Below, one piece after another: positions 49,291-58,653 of a DNA stretch of 64,000 bases. This stretch comes from an uncultured Lachnospiraceae bacterium (lineage in GTDB: Bacteria; Bacillota; Clostridia; Lachnospirales; Lachnospiraceae). Position numbers and translations under genes: made by a program. Numbering within the stretch: position 1 is the stretch's first letter; each line of letters starts with the position of its first letter. The stretch is from the NCBI GenBank assembly GCA_910583605.1, contig CAJTXN010000009.1:45123-109122 (forward strand), written 5' to 3'. The notes below the pieces were generated by a model, which worked only from the letters and a program-made list of their open reading frames with translations, was not told where the DNA came from and did no database searches.

Positions 49291-50847
49291 TTGAAACAAT
49301 ATATTTTATCGGGAAAACAGAGTAAATTTATAGATGAATACTGCATCCGGAGTATGGGAATCCCCTCAGTCGTCCTGATGGAGCGGGCGGCTTTGGCAGT
49401 TGCCGGACTGATTGATAAAAAATGCCATGCGGAAGCGGGAATTCTGGCGGTATGCCATGTGGGAAACAACGGAGCGGACGGACTGGCAGCAGCCAGGATT
49501 CTGGATGATATGGGCTACCAGGTGACAGTGCTCATTGTGGGCAGACCGGAGAAAGGAACCGAAGAATTTCGCATACAGTTGGAAATTTTAAAGCATACGG
49601 ATATACGGATAGAGTATGGAGATGAGAAAATATCTGAGTTTGACGGATATGCTGTTATCATAGACGGGATATTCGGAATCGGCCTTTCCAGAGAGGTTCA
49701 GGGTTTGTATGCGGATATTATAGAGAAAATCAACCGGTCGGAAAGCACAGTTGTTTCCATCGATATTCCTTCCGGTTTAAATACGGACACCGGACAACCT
49801 ATGGGAACCGCCGTTATGGCAGATTATACGGTCACATTCGGTAATTTAAAGCTGGGGCATAAAATTTCCAAAGGAAGAGATTACTGCGGAGAAATATATA
49901 CTTCAGATATAGGATTTCGAAAAGAAGCATATCAACAGATTTTCCGGCAGGAATCCCTTCGATATACCTTTTTATCGGATAAAGATTGCGATTCTTTTGG
50001 TTTTTGTACCACGGAGAATCCGGGATTGCCGAAACGAATGCAGGCCTCCAATAAGGGAACCTATGGAAAAGTGGCAGTAATCGCCGGTTTTGGCGGTATG
50101 TCGGGTGCTGCGTATTTTTCTGCCAAAGCCGCATATCTGTGCGGCTCCGGTCTTGTAAAGGTGATTTCTGCCAAAGAAACTACCAATATCCTGAAATCCA
50201 TGCTGCCGGAAGCAATCTATGCAGATATAGACGGAAAGAAGGATATAGGCAGCGGTATCAGGGAATTGGTGTCTGACTGCCGGGCAGTAGTGATCGGACC
50301 GGGTCTTGGACAGGGAGAGGCCGCCTGTGAAGCCGTGAAGGCCGTGCTGGAACTGGAACTTCCGACGGTCATGGATGCGGATGCACTGAATATTCTCGGC
50401 AGTCACCGGAATTTATCCGAACATCTGAGGGAAAATATAATCGTTACCCCTCATGTTCTGGAATTGTCCAGAATGACAGGAATCAGCCGGACGGAAATCA
50501 CGGGGGATATCGTGGCAGCGGCGGAGGATTTTGCCGGAACCCATGATTGTATCTGCATATTAAAAGATTCTTCTACCGTAGTATCATCTATGGCAGGGGA
50601 CCGGCTGCAGACATATATTAATATAACCGGAAACAGCGGAATGGCAGCAGGAGGAAGCGGAGATGTACTTTCCGGTATTCTGGGCGGACTACTGGCGCAG
50701 CAGACGGGATGCAGGGAAGCTGCGGAGCTGGGGGTATATATCCACGGAATGGCCGGAGACCTGGCGGCAGAAGTAAAGACGGAATACGGTGTAATGGCAT
50801 CGGACATTCTTAATGCCATACCGGAAGCCATCAGCCGGCTGATATAG
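49291..50847 (+). CDS. nnr: Bifunctional NAD(P)H-hydrate epimerase / dehydratase
   Basis: Repairs damaged NAD(P)H hydrates. The N-terminal half (about residues 1-215) is the YjeF_N epimerase with GIPSVVLMERAALAVAGLI, CHVGNNGADGLAAARIL and SIDIPSGLNTDTGQ; the C-terminal half (about 235-515) is the ADP-dependent dehydratase with KVAVIAGFGGMSGAAYFSAK, VIGPGLGQGE, PTVMDADALNILG, PHVLELSRMTG and GNSGMAAGGSGDVLSGILGG. TTG 49291 follows the acpS stop by 4 bp, with GGAGGG about 10 bp upstream, inside acpS. ATG 49267 is the alternative and would add 8 residues. Confidence 0.94.
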   Translation: MKQYILSGKQSKFIDEYCIRSMGIPSVVLMERAALAVAGLIDKKCHAEAGILAVCHVGNNGADGLAAARILDDMGYQVTVLIVGRPEKGTEEFRIQLEILKHTDIRIEYGDEKISEFDGYAVIIDGIFGIGLSREVQGLYADIIEKINRSESTVVSIDIPSGLNTDTGQPMGTAVMADYTVTFGNLKLGHKISKGRDYCGEIYTSDIGFRKEAYQQIFRQESLRYTFLSDKDCDSFGFCTTENPGLPKRMQASNKGTYGKVAVIAGFGGMSGAAYFSAKAAYLCGSGLVKVISAKETTNILKSMLPEAIYADIDGKKDIGSGIRELVSDCRAVVIGPGLGQGEAACEAVKAVLELELPTVMDADALNILGSHRNLSEHLRENIIVTPHVLELSRMTGISRTEITGDIVAAAEDFAGTHDCICILKDSSTVVSSMAGDRLQTYINITGNSGMAAGGSGDVLSGILGGLLAQQTGCREAAELGVYIHGMAGDLAAEVKTEYGVMASDILNAIPEAISRLI

Positions 50848-50861
50848 AAAGGAATTGTGTC

Positions 50862-52055
50862 ATGGACAGTTTGGAAAAATATTACAGAGTGTATGTAACA
50901 ATTAATTTAGATGCTGTATATAATAATGTAGTGAATCTGAAGAAAAATCTGAAACCGGAAACTGGTGTGATAGCAGTGATAAAGACGGACGGATATGGAC
51001 ATGGTGCCATACCCATTGCATATACCATTGATCCGCTGGTGGAGGCATATGCGGTGGCGACCATAGATGAAGCGGAAAATTTAAGAAAACATAAGATTAC
51101 GAAACCGATTTATATTTTAGGGTATACCCACTGCAGTCAGTTTGACCGGGCGATTCGGAATGATATCCGGCTGACGGTTTATAATTATGAGGATGCGGCA
51201 TGTTTCGACCAATATTCGGAACGGGCGGGCAGGCAGGGACTCATACATTTAAAAGTGGATACCGGAATGAGCAGGATTGGATTTTCGGATACGCCGGAAA
51301 GTGTGGAAACGATTAAGAAGATTGCGAAATTAAAACATCTGGAGATAGAAGGAATCTTTACTCATTTTGCTACTGCGGATGAGAAGGATAAGACAAAGAC
51401 ATACCTTCAGCTTCAACGGTTCCAGTCTTTTGTGGAGAAGCTGGAGAAAGAAGGGATAAATATTCCGGTTAAGCACTGTTCCAACAGTGCGGCGATGATG
51501 GAACTCCCGGAAGCAAACATGGATTCCGTCAGAGCCGGAATTGCCATGTACGGATTGTATCCTTCCGGTGAAGTGGATAAAACAAAGGCAGAGCTTATGC
51601 CGGCATTGGAACTGAAAAGTCATATCATACATGTTAAAGAGCTGGGACCGGGAGTGGAGATTGGCTATGGCGGTACGTATACTACCGGAAAAAATACAGT
51701 GGTGGCAACCGTTCCGGTGGGGTATGGGGACGGCTACAGACGAAGCCTTTCCAACCGCGGCTATGTACTGGTCCGGGGAAAAAGGGCACCGATTCTCGGT
51801 AGGGTATGTATGGATCAGTTTATGGCGGATGTATCCCATATAGAGAATGTCAGAACCGGAGATGTGGTTACTTTGATTGGCATGGACGGGGATGACAGGA
51901 TAACGGCGGAGGAAGTGGCGCAGATGGCAGGAGAAACATTTAACTATGAGATTGTCTGTGACCTTGGGAAACGAATTCCCCGTGTGTTCTGCAGAAACGG
52001 AGACATTGTCTGCATGAAAGATTATTTTGATGATAAATATGATGTAAATATGTAG
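50862..52055 (+). CDS. alr: Alanine racemase
   Basis: Interconverts L- and D-alanine for peptidoglycan, with PLP. The 397-residue protein has the Schiff-base Lys in GVIAVIKTDGYGHGA, HLKVDTGMSRIGF, HCSNSAAMMELPEANMDSVR, and the second catalytic Tyr in IGYGGTYTTG within the C-terminal beta domain, which also carries ATVPVGYGDGYRR and GRVCMDQFMADVS. AAAGG precedes the ATG. It is followed at 88 bp by a MazF toxin gene, as in many Firmicutes. Confidence 0.96.
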   Translation: MDSLEKYYRVYVTINLDAVYNNVVNLKKNLKPETGVIAVIKTDGYGHGAIPIAYTIDPLVEAYAVATIDEAENLRKHKITKPIYILGYTHCSQFDRAIRNDIRLTVYNYEDAACFDQYSERAGRQGLIHLKVDTGMSRIGFSDTPESVETIKKIAKLKHLEIEGIFTHFATADEKDKTKTYLQLQRFQSFVEKLEKEGINIPVKHCSNSAAMMELPEANMDSVRAGIAMYGLYPSGEVDKTKAELMPALELKSHIIHVKELGPGVEIGYGGTYTTGKNTVVATVPVGYGDGYRRSLSNRGYVLVRGKRAPILGRVCMDQFMADVSHIENVRTGDVVTLIGMDGDDRITAEEVAQMAGETFNYEIVCDLGKRIPRVFCRNGDIVCMKDYFDDKYDVNM

Positions 52056-52143
52056 ACTGCATTGGGGATTTTCTGAAATATTTGGAATACACACTTTTTT
52101 TTAGGCAATACTAATTGTATCAAACAAATGGAGTGTGAATTCG

Positions 52144-52491
52144 TTGATAGTTAAAAGAGGAGATGTGTTTTATGCAGACCTGAGGCCGGTCATCGGCTCG
52201 GAACAGGGCGGTATAAGACCGGTATTGATTATTCAGAATGACATGGGAAATAAACATAGTCCGACTGTGATATGTGCCGCCATTACATCAAAAATGAATA
52301 AGGCAAAGCTTCCTACCCATGTGGAACTTGACAGCAGTAAATATGAGATGGTGAAAGATTCGGTAATTCTGTTGGAGCAGTTAAGGACAATTGATAAAAA
52401 GAGGCTGAAAGACAAAGTATGTCATTTGGATGCGGAAATCCTAAGTAAAGTGGATCGGGCATTGCTGATTAGTCTTGAATTAAATACATAG
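52144..52491 (+). CDS. mazF: MazF/PemK-family mRNA interferase, no antitoxin gene visible
   Basis: A 115-residue endoribonuclease toxin of the NdoA type: IVKRGDVFYADLRPVIGSEQ and GGIRPVLIIQND, then VICAAITSKMNKAKLPTHVE and MVKDSVILLEQLRTIDKKRL, where Arg and Thr/Ser of the active site are kept (GGIRPV and AAITS). TTG 52144 is chosen because the family starts with IVKRGDV and GGAG lies 10 bp upstream; GTG 52135 is possible. In Bacillus a mazE-like antitoxin (ndoAI) lies between alr and the toxin. Here the 88-bp gap is too small for one, and none follows. Confidence 0.93.
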   Translation: MIVKRGDVFYADLRPVIGSEQGGIRPVLIIQNDMGNKHSPTVICAAITSKMNKAKLPTHVELDSSKYEMVKDSVILLEQLRTIDKKRLKDKVCHLDAEILSKVDRALLISLELNT

Positions 52492-52566
52492 AAGTTGACT
52501 AATAGGGCAGAAAATGATATATTTTTTAAGTATTTTAAAATATTTGGAAAAAAGGAGTCGAATACA

Positions 52567-53889
52567 ATGGACGGGAGTAGTCCCCTATTAGAGATAATAT
52601 GGTTTGCGGTATTATTTATATTTAATATCATTGTATATGGATATAGTGCCGCGATACAAAATATCAGTGAAGTACAGTTGGAAGAAATCGGTGACAGGAA
52701 TGGAAAACTGCGGGATAAGATCATAAGAATCATTGAGGACCCTCATAAGTTTATCAATACGGTTCAGTCTGTATCCATGCTGATGAACATTTTTGCAGGG
52801 GCATATGAATTAAAACTGATACATTATTATATCAGGTATGCAGAGTGGAATATATCAGGCACGTTACAGCTTCGGCTGATACAAATCCTCATGTTTACAG
52901 CCATTGCTTTTCTGATGGTATTCCTGCTGCTTACGTTTTCCGTACTGCTTCCTAAGAGAATCGGAAACAAACATCCGGTTCCCTTTGCGGTTTCACTTAC
53001 AAATATCACATATATAATCATGATTCTGCTTACACCACTGACTTTTATGGTGCATATTACTTCAGGAGCATTATTAAAAATATTTGGTATGGATGTAAAA
53101 GAGCCGGAAGATAATGTAACGGAAGAAGATATCATATCCGTGATTCACGAAGGACATGAGCAGGGGGTCCTGCTTGCCAGTGAAGCGGAAATGATAAATA
53201 ATATTGTGGGTTTTGGCGATAAAGAAGCCAAGGATATTATGACGCACCGGAAAAGCATTGCTGCGGTAAATGCTGAAATGACGCTGACTGAGGCGGCCGG
53301 ATATATTCTGGATGAGAATAATTCAAGATTTCCGGTATATGAAGGTGACATTGATAATATAATCGGAATTGTAACCCTTCGGGATGTTATGGTGGAGTTT
53401 CAGCAGGGCATTCATTCGGACCGGAATATCCGGGAGATTCAGGGATTAATCCGGGCAGCCACATTTATTCCGGAGACTAGGAAAATAAATGTGTTGTTTA
53501 AAAACATGCAGTCTGAAAAAATACATATGGCGATTGTCGTTGATGAGTATGGTCAGACGTCCGGAATCGTGGCAATGGAAGATATTCTGGAGGAAATTGT
53601 CGGTAATATTCTGGATGAATATGATGAGGAAGAGATGAATATTATTCACAGAGAGGACGGAAGCTTTGTGGTCAGCGGTTTATCTTCCCTGGAAGATATA
53701 AGTGATGCCACCGGTATTGTATATAATGAGGAATATGATACTTTAAACGGTTATCTTACCTCAAAGTTTGAGCGTATTCTGTCTAATGATGAAAGGCCGG
53801 AGATAACCATTGACGGAGTGACCTATAAAATTTTAAACGTTCAGAATAAAATGATTTCTTCCGTTCAGATTGTTGTAACCGGGCAATGA
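52567..53889 (+). CDS. CNNM/CorC-type membrane protein with CBS domains
   Basis: A 440-residue hemolysin-C/CorC family protein. The N-terminal CNNM (DUF21) domain has about four helices (IIWFAVLFIFNIIVYGYSAA, LIQILMFTAIAFLMVFLLL, NITYIIMILLTPLTFMVHI). It is followed by a CBS pair (about residues 230-350; VGFGDKEAKDIMTHRKSIAA, FPVYEGDIDNIIGIVTLRD, IVVDEYGQTSGIVAMEDILE) and a C-terminal CorC_HlyC domain. Relatives act in magnesium or other divalent-cation export. ATG 52567 has AAAGGAG 9 bp upstream. The yebC promoter is embedded in its last codons. Confidence 0.88.
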   Translation: MDGSSPLLEIIWFAVLFIFNIIVYGYSAAIQNISEVQLEEIGDRNGKLRDKIIRIIEDPHKFINTVQSVSMLMNIFAGAYELKLIHYYIRYAEWNISGTLQLRLIQILMFTAIAFLMVFLLLTFSVLLPKRIGNKHPVPFAVSLTNITYIIMILLTPLTFMVHITSGALLKIFGMDVKEPEDNVTEEDIISVIHEGHEQGVLLASEAEMINNIVGFGDKEAKDIMTHRKSIAAVNAEMTLTEAAGYILDENNSRFPVYEGDIDNIIGIVTLRDVMVEFQQGIHSDRNIREIQGLIRAATFIPETRKINVLFKNMQSEKIHMAIVVDEYGQTSGIVAMEDILEEIVGNILDEYDEEEMNIIHREDGSFVVSGLSSLEDISDATGIVYNEEYDTLNGYLTSKFERILSNDERPEITIDGVTYKILNVQNKMISSVQIVVTGQ

Positions 53890-53901
53890 TTTTGATATAA
53901 T
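53873..53901 (+). promoter_or_regulatory. yebC promoter
   Basis: TTGTAA (53873-53878), 17 bp, TATAAT (53896-53901). The -35 is inside the last codons of the CNNM gene. Confidence 0.75.
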
Positions 53902-53922
53902 AGCACAAAATGATACCAGATG

Positions 53923-53966
53923 ATTGCGAACCTTATGGCGGCAGCTCATAAGCGCCGCAACCTTTA
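53923..53966 (+). repeat. Dispersed ATTGCGAAAC hairpin, copy 3 (yebC leader)
   Basis: Begins ATTGCGAACC and folds as TTGCG/CGCAA plus CTTATG/CATAAG with an internal loop. As at argJ, it lies just past a -10 box, within the first 30 nt of the predicted transcript. Confidence 0.5.
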
Positions 53967-53999
53967 TAAAATATTATATAATATAGAAGGAGTAACAGT

Positions 54000-54728
54000 A
54001 TGTCAGGACATTCAAAATTTGCAAATATTAAGCACAAGAAGGAAAAAAATGATGCCGCGAAAGGGAAGATTTTTACGATTATCGGCAGGGAAATTGCAGT
54101 TGCGGTAAAAGAAGGCGGAGCAGACCCGGTAAATAACAGTAAACTCAGAGATGTTATTGCAAAGGCCAAGGCAAACAATATGCCGAATGATACCATTGAC
54201 CGGGGAATTAAGAAAGCGGCAGGAGATGCCAATTCCGTGAACTATGTAACGGTTACATATGAAGGATACGGACCAAACGGAACGGCCATCATAGTGGATG
54301 CCTTAACCGATAATAAAAACAGGACAGCCTCCAACGTCAGAAATGCGTTTACCAAAGGCGGCGGCAATGTGGGCACACAGGGCTGTGTTTCCTTTATGTT
54401 TGACAAGAAAGGCCAGATTATCATTGATAAGGAGGCTTATCAGGGAGATGCGGATGAACTGATGATGACAGCCGTAGATGCCGGAGCGGAAGATTTTGCG
54501 GAAGAAGAGGACAGTTTCGAGATTACAACGACACCGGAAGACTTCAGCGCAGTAAGGGAAGCTTTAGAAGCTGCAGGGATACCGATGGCATCGGCGGAAG
54601 TGACCATGATTCCACAAACCTGGGTGGAATTAACAGATGAGAATGATATTAAGAAGATGAACCGGATTCTGGACCTGCTGGATGTGGATGATGATGTTCA
54701 GGCCGTATATCATAACTGGGAGGAATAA
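54000..54728 (+). CDS. YebC/TACO1-family protein
   Basis: A 242-residue member of the YebC/PmpR family, annotated as transcription regulators and recently linked to translation of difficult sequences. It shows the universal start SGHSKFANIKHKKEKNDAAK, GKIFTIIGREIAVAVKEGG, NMPNDTIDRGIKKA, YEGYGPNGTAIIVDALTDNK and RNAFTKGGGNVGTQGCVSFM. AGAAGGAG precedes the ATG. A leader of about 90 nt with a dispersed hairpin copy precedes it. Confidence 0.95.
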   Translation: MSGHSKFANIKHKKEKNDAAKGKIFTIIGREIAVAVKEGGADPVNNSKLRDVIAKAKANNMPNDTIDRGIKKAAGDANSVNYVTVTYEGYGPNGTAIIVDALTDNKNRTASNVRNAFTKGGGNVGTQGCVSFMFDKKGQIIIDKEAYQGDADELMMTAVDAGAEDFAEEEDSFEITTTPEDFSAVREALEAAGIPMASAEVTMIPQTWVELTDENDIKKMNRILDLLDVDDDVQAVYHNWEE

Positions 54729-54758
54729 AATTTATTTAGTATGTGAACTGTTAATTTT

Positions 54759-54793
54759 AAACCGGAATCTGCCGATATAATATATAACGGTTT
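54759..54793 (+). terminator. Weak terminator after yebC
   Basis: AAACCG / CGGTTT with a 23-nt AT-rich loop and a TTTTTT tail, about 30 bp after the yebC stop. Confidence 0.45.
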
Positions 54794-54835
54794 TTTGATA
54801 TTATTAAAATAATTTAAGGAAAGGTATGAAAATAA

Positions 54836-57800
54836 ATGGCGAAGATGAAATTAAAGATTAAAAACGTAAGTCGCATATGGAAAGCACTGGCAGTGCTGGT
54901 CATCAGCTTTGTTGTGTTTATGGTCGCTTCCAAGTTTGCCACCGCCAGTACGGTCAGTGTCAGCATTGTCGGCGACGACCTGACTGACGGTACCTGGGAA
55001 GTGGGAAGCGGTACCAAGGTATGGACTGCAAGTGCATATGATTCGGAACTGGACGGCGCCCTGAGTCTGGAAGACGGAGGCAGTATCGTATGGACATCTT
55101 CCGACCGGAATATTGTAGATTTTTCCAGCAGTTCACAGGGAACGGAATCCACAATCACACTGCGGCCGGTCAGCGCCGGACGTGTCACAATTACGGCTAC
55201 ATATTCGAAAGTAGTGACATCCCCGGACGGAGATTATGAGATTCGGGAATCCGCCAGCAGAGACGTTGTTGTCCGGTTTAAGCTGGATGCAACGAAGCTG
55301 CCGCAGGCGCCGTATGAAGATGACTGGATGGTTCCGACCATATTATCCAATTCCACAAAGCCGGTAACCTGGACATCTTCCAATGAAGGAGTTGTTTCGG
55401 TAGCCGATGACGGAAACGGAAACGGTATTGTTACGCTGGCAGGAGCAGGTTCGGCAACCGTTACCGCAACTACCGAGGACGGACAAAGTCAGAGTTTCCC
55501 GGTAGTGGTAAATGCAAAGTTAAAAGAAAATTCTGCCCTTATTACTATACCTTATAAAGATTATTATACTCTCAGTACCAATGCGGTGAATCCGTCCAAC
55601 ATTGTTTACGGAAGCGCAAATCCGGCCATTGTATCAGTGGATACTGACGGAACGGCCAGAGGTAATTCAGCCGGAAGAACCATGTTATATGTCTATGCAG
55701 TGGATGAGAATCACGAATGGTATCCGTTGCTGCCGTCTCCGGCACGTTCGGTTTCGGTTAAGGTAGATTTGCAGATTGATGCGGAATCCACGATAGTAGC
55801 GGTAGGAGATACCCTTCAGCTTTCAGCAAATGTAATTCCGGAATATGCAACGGGAATTAACTGGACGTCTACCGACACATCGGTTGCAACCATAGATTCC
55901 ACGGGACTGGTTACGGCGGTGAAAAAGGGTACGACACAGATTAACGCCACAATGGTAAACAAGGAATTATTCGGAACAGACGAGATGCATACCGCAACGA
56001 TTACCATTAATGTAATCGATTCATTTGCGGTCAGCGAATCCCAGCATATTATGAATGTGGGTGACAGCTTTGATATCAGTGCGATCGTTACTGATCAGTC
56101 GGCTACGGTGACATGGGTTTCCAGTGATGAATCAGTGGCAAAGGTGGCAGTATCAAAGGATAATAAATTTGGAGCGACCATAACCGGTGTTTCCAAGGGA
56201 ACGGCAACGATTACGGCAACACAGATTATTGACGGCGTGGCAAAATATGCTACCTGTGAAGTATCTGTGAAAGAACCGGTAGTAAATGTAGAGATTTCAC
56301 CGGCTCAGATTGAGATTCTCCGGGGAAGCAAATACCCGCTGGTAATTGAATTTACACCATTCAGACCGGATAATATGAATGTAATGTGGGTTTCATCTGA
56401 TAATTCGATTGTAACCGTAGACGACAAGGGAGTTATAACCGGTGTCAAGGGAGGACAGGCGGCAGTATCCGTTATTTCGGAAGATGGAATAAAAGTGGCT
56501 TCCTGTACCGTTACGGTACGAGAACCGGTAACATCCATTCAGCTGGATGTCCATAGAGTAACTACAAGTCTTCTTACAGGAACATATCAGCTTACTTATA
56601 CGATTGAACCAAAGGGAGAAGGTGTGAATCGGGATGTTACATGGACATCATCTGCACCGGATATAGCTACTGTCAGTGAAAATGGTCTTGTTACATTTTT
56701 AAAACCAGGTAAGGCAACGATTGTTGTTAAGACCATAGATGGGGGTATTAGCGGTAACTTAATTGATACCTGTGAATTTTACATAAATAATCCGGTGACT
56801 TCCGTTGATTTGGATTATACAGATATAACATTAAAAATGGGAGAAGAATTTCGTTTAACTGCTTTGGTTTTACCGGAGGATGCTTCGGATAAGACGGTTT
56901 TATGGTCTTCCAGTGATACAAACGTGGCAACTGTTAATGAAAACGGTATGGTAACTGCAGTGAACAGTGGTTCCGCAACAATTCTCTGTAAATCTGCGGA
57001 CAGTGGAGAAACTTCCATGTGTAACGTAACCGTATACCAACCGGTTACAGGAGTTACTATCAGTAATGAATCCATGACGGTTCGTAAAGGTCAGGAGTTC
57101 TGGCTGAATGCTACCTGTCAGCCGGAAAATGCCATGAATAAGCTGATCATTTGGTCTTCCAGTGATACCAGTATTGCAACGGTTGATAAAAATGGTAAAG
57201 TAATTGCGGTGGAGCCGGGTGATTGTGTGATTACGGCTACCAGTCAGGACAGCGGTGTAACAGCCAGATGTTCATTAACCGTTACACAGCCAATTACAGG
57301 TATATCTTTGAATACAAATGCCAAAACCATTTTGGCAGGAGAAAAATTTGTTATTATTCCGACCATTGAACCGTTGGATGCGGATAATAAGAACGTTACA
57401 TATACTTCCAGTGATACTTCAGTGGCAACGGTAGACTCTGACGGAATAGTTACTGGTGTCAGAGGCGGAAAAACAGTGATTATAGTTAAGACGGAAGAGA
57501 GAGGCCTGATAGCGAGCTGTCTGGTCACCGTTCAGGAATTTGTATCTTCCGTTAATATAACGCAGGATTCTGCACAGATGAATTTAGGCGCAGTTCTTCA
57601 GTTACAGGCAGAAGTATTAAATGAGACTGCCACAAACAGAAAACTGACATGGTCTTCAACAAACAATGGTATTCTTCAGGTGGATTCCACCGGAAAAGTA
57701 ACGGCAGTCGGTATGGGTACCGCAACGATTTATGCTTATGCAACGGATGGCAGCGGTTTGTATGATACCTGTCAGATTACGGTTATCAAACCGGTTGGAA

Positions 57801-58513
57801 GTATAGTAATCCAGCCAAGCAGTGTAACCGTTTCGGAAGGTAAGACGGCACGGGTAACGGCAACGGTATATCCGGCAGATGCCTCTATCCAGGATATTGA
57901 ATGGTCCAGTTCCGATCCTACAGTTGCAACCGTAGATTACAACGGAGAGATTACCGGTATTACAAAGGGTATCTGTAAGATATTTGCAACTTCTTCCGAT
58001 GGAAACAATATTGTCGGAGTATGTAGGGTAACGGTAAAAGAGACTGTTCCGGCAACGGGAATCACTATTAATTCCAAGAATATTACAATGCTTCCGGGAC
58101 AGACCAGAGCTTTGTCGGCAAGAATCAAGCCGGCCCGTTCCACAGAAGGTATCTATTGGGTATCCGGTGATACATCGGTTGCAACGGTATCGGCAGACGG
58201 TGTGGTAACAGCCAGAGGCCAGGGTATGACCGAGATTTACTGTATTTCGGATGAAACCGGAGTGGAAAGTTCCTGTGAGGTAATCGTTCTGGCAATGAAT
58301 GCCACATTTATCACGCTGGGACAGTATGATACCTTTGATCTGGATGTATTCGGTTCCACCGAAAGAATCCGCTGGTATTCCAATAATAAGAGAGTTGCAA
58401 CGGTAACCACCTCCGGTCAGGTTGTGGCGCGTATGCCGGGAACAACTACAATTACCGCAAAGGTAAACGGAAAGATTTTATACTGTACCGTAACGGTAAC
58501 CACAATATATTAA
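54836..58513 (+). CDS. Large exported protein with about fourteen Ig-like (Big_2) repeats
   Basis: A 1225-residue surface or secreted protein. A basic start (MAKMKLKIKNVSRIWK) and one hydrophobic segment (ALAVLVISFVVFMVASKFATA) form a signal peptide or anchor. The rest is a tandem of about fourteen modules of 80-90 residues, each with the Big_2 hallmarks W-S-S-x-D-x-x-V-A-T-V-x-x-x-G-x-V-T-A and G-x-A-x-I-x-A; the clearest lie in residues 640-1070. Modules 1-3 and 14 are divergent. No LPXTG, SLH or catalytic domain is seen, so it may be held only by its N-terminal helix, as a stalk or adhesin. The next gene is separated by a terminator. Confidence 0.88.
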   Translation: MAKMKLKIKNVSRIWKALAVLVISFVVFMVASKFATASTVSVSIVGDDLTDGTWEVGSGTKVWTASAYDSELDGALSLEDGGSIVWTSSDRNIVDFSSSSQGTESTITLRPVSAGRVTITATYSKVVTSPDGDYEIRESASRDVVVRFKLDATKLPQAPYEDDWMVPTILSNSTKPVTWTSSNEGVVSVADDGNGNGIVTLAGAGSATVTATTEDGQSQSFPVVVNAKLKENSALITIPYKDYYTLSTNAVNPSNIVYGSANPAIVSVDTDGTARGNSAGRTMLYVYAVDENHEWYPLLPSPARSVSVKVDLQIDAESTIVAVGDTLQLSANVIPEYATGINWTSTDTSVATIDSTGLVTAVKKGTTQINATMVNKELFGTDEMHTATITINVIDSFAVSESQHIMNVGDSFDISAIVTDQSATVTWVSSDESVAKVAVSKDNKFGATITGVSKGTATITATQIIDGVAKYATCEVSVKEPVVNVEISPAQIEILRGSKYPLVIEFTPFRPDNMNVMWVSSDNSIVTVDDKGVITGVKGGQAAVSVISEDGIKVASCTVTVREPVTSIQLDVHRVTTSLLTGTYQLTYTIEPKGEGVNRDVTWTSSAPDIATVSENGLVTFLKPGKATIVVKTIDGGISGNLIDTCEFYINNPVTSVDLDYTDITLKMGEEFRLTALVLPEDASDKTVLWSSSDTNVATVNENGMVTAVNSGSATILCKSADSGETSMCNVTVYQPVTGVTISNESMTVRKGQEFWLNATCQPENAMNKLIIWSSSDTSIATVDKNGKVIAVEPGDCVITATSQDSGVTARCSLTVTQPITGISLNTNAKTILAGEKFVIIPTIEPLDADNKNVTYTSSDTSVATVDSDGIVTGVRGGKTVIIVKTEERGLIASCLVTVQEFVSSVNITQDSAQMNLGAVLQLQAEVLNETATNRKLTWSSTNNGILQVDSTGKVTAVGMGTATIYAYATDGSGLYDTCQITVIKPVGSIVIQPSSVTVSEGKTARVTATVYPADASIQDIEWSSSDPTVATVDYNGEITGITKGICKIFATSSDGNNIVGVCRVTVKETVPATGITINSKNITMLPGQTRALSARIKPARSTEGIYWVSGDTSVATVSADGVVTARGQGMTEIYCISDETGVESSCEVIVLAMNATFITLGQYDTFDLDVFGSTERIRWYSNNKRVATVTTSGQVVARMPGTTTITAKVNGKILYCTVTVTTIY

Positions 58514-58522
58514 ATATTTTAG

Positions 58523-58560
58523 CTGTCACGTTGGTAGAAAATACTAGCGTGGCAGTTTTT
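58523..58560 (+). terminator. Terminator of the Ig-like repeat gene
   Basis: CTGTCACGTT / AGCGTGGCAG forms a 10-bp stem with two G-U pairs, followed by TTTTT, 10 bp past the stop. Confidence 0.8.
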
Positions 58561-58563
58561 GTG

Positions 58564-58592
58564 TTGACAGATTGGAAAATATTAGGTATTCT
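58564..58592 (+). promoter_or_regulatory. Promoter of the zinc-ribbon membrane protein gene
   Basis: A consensus -35 TTGACA (58564-58569), a 17-bp spacer and TATTCT (58587-58592), directly after the terminator of the preceding gene. Confidence 0.75.
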
Positions 58593-58653
58593 ATATAGGC
58601 ATATTCAAATTCGTTTGAAAGAGTAAAAACAACAGAGAAAGAGAGGAAGGAAA

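Noticed and set aside
51330..52094. 254-codon minus-strand frame opposite alr
   Set aside because: Antisense shadow of alanine racemase with His/Ile/Cys-rich composition and no coding hallmark.
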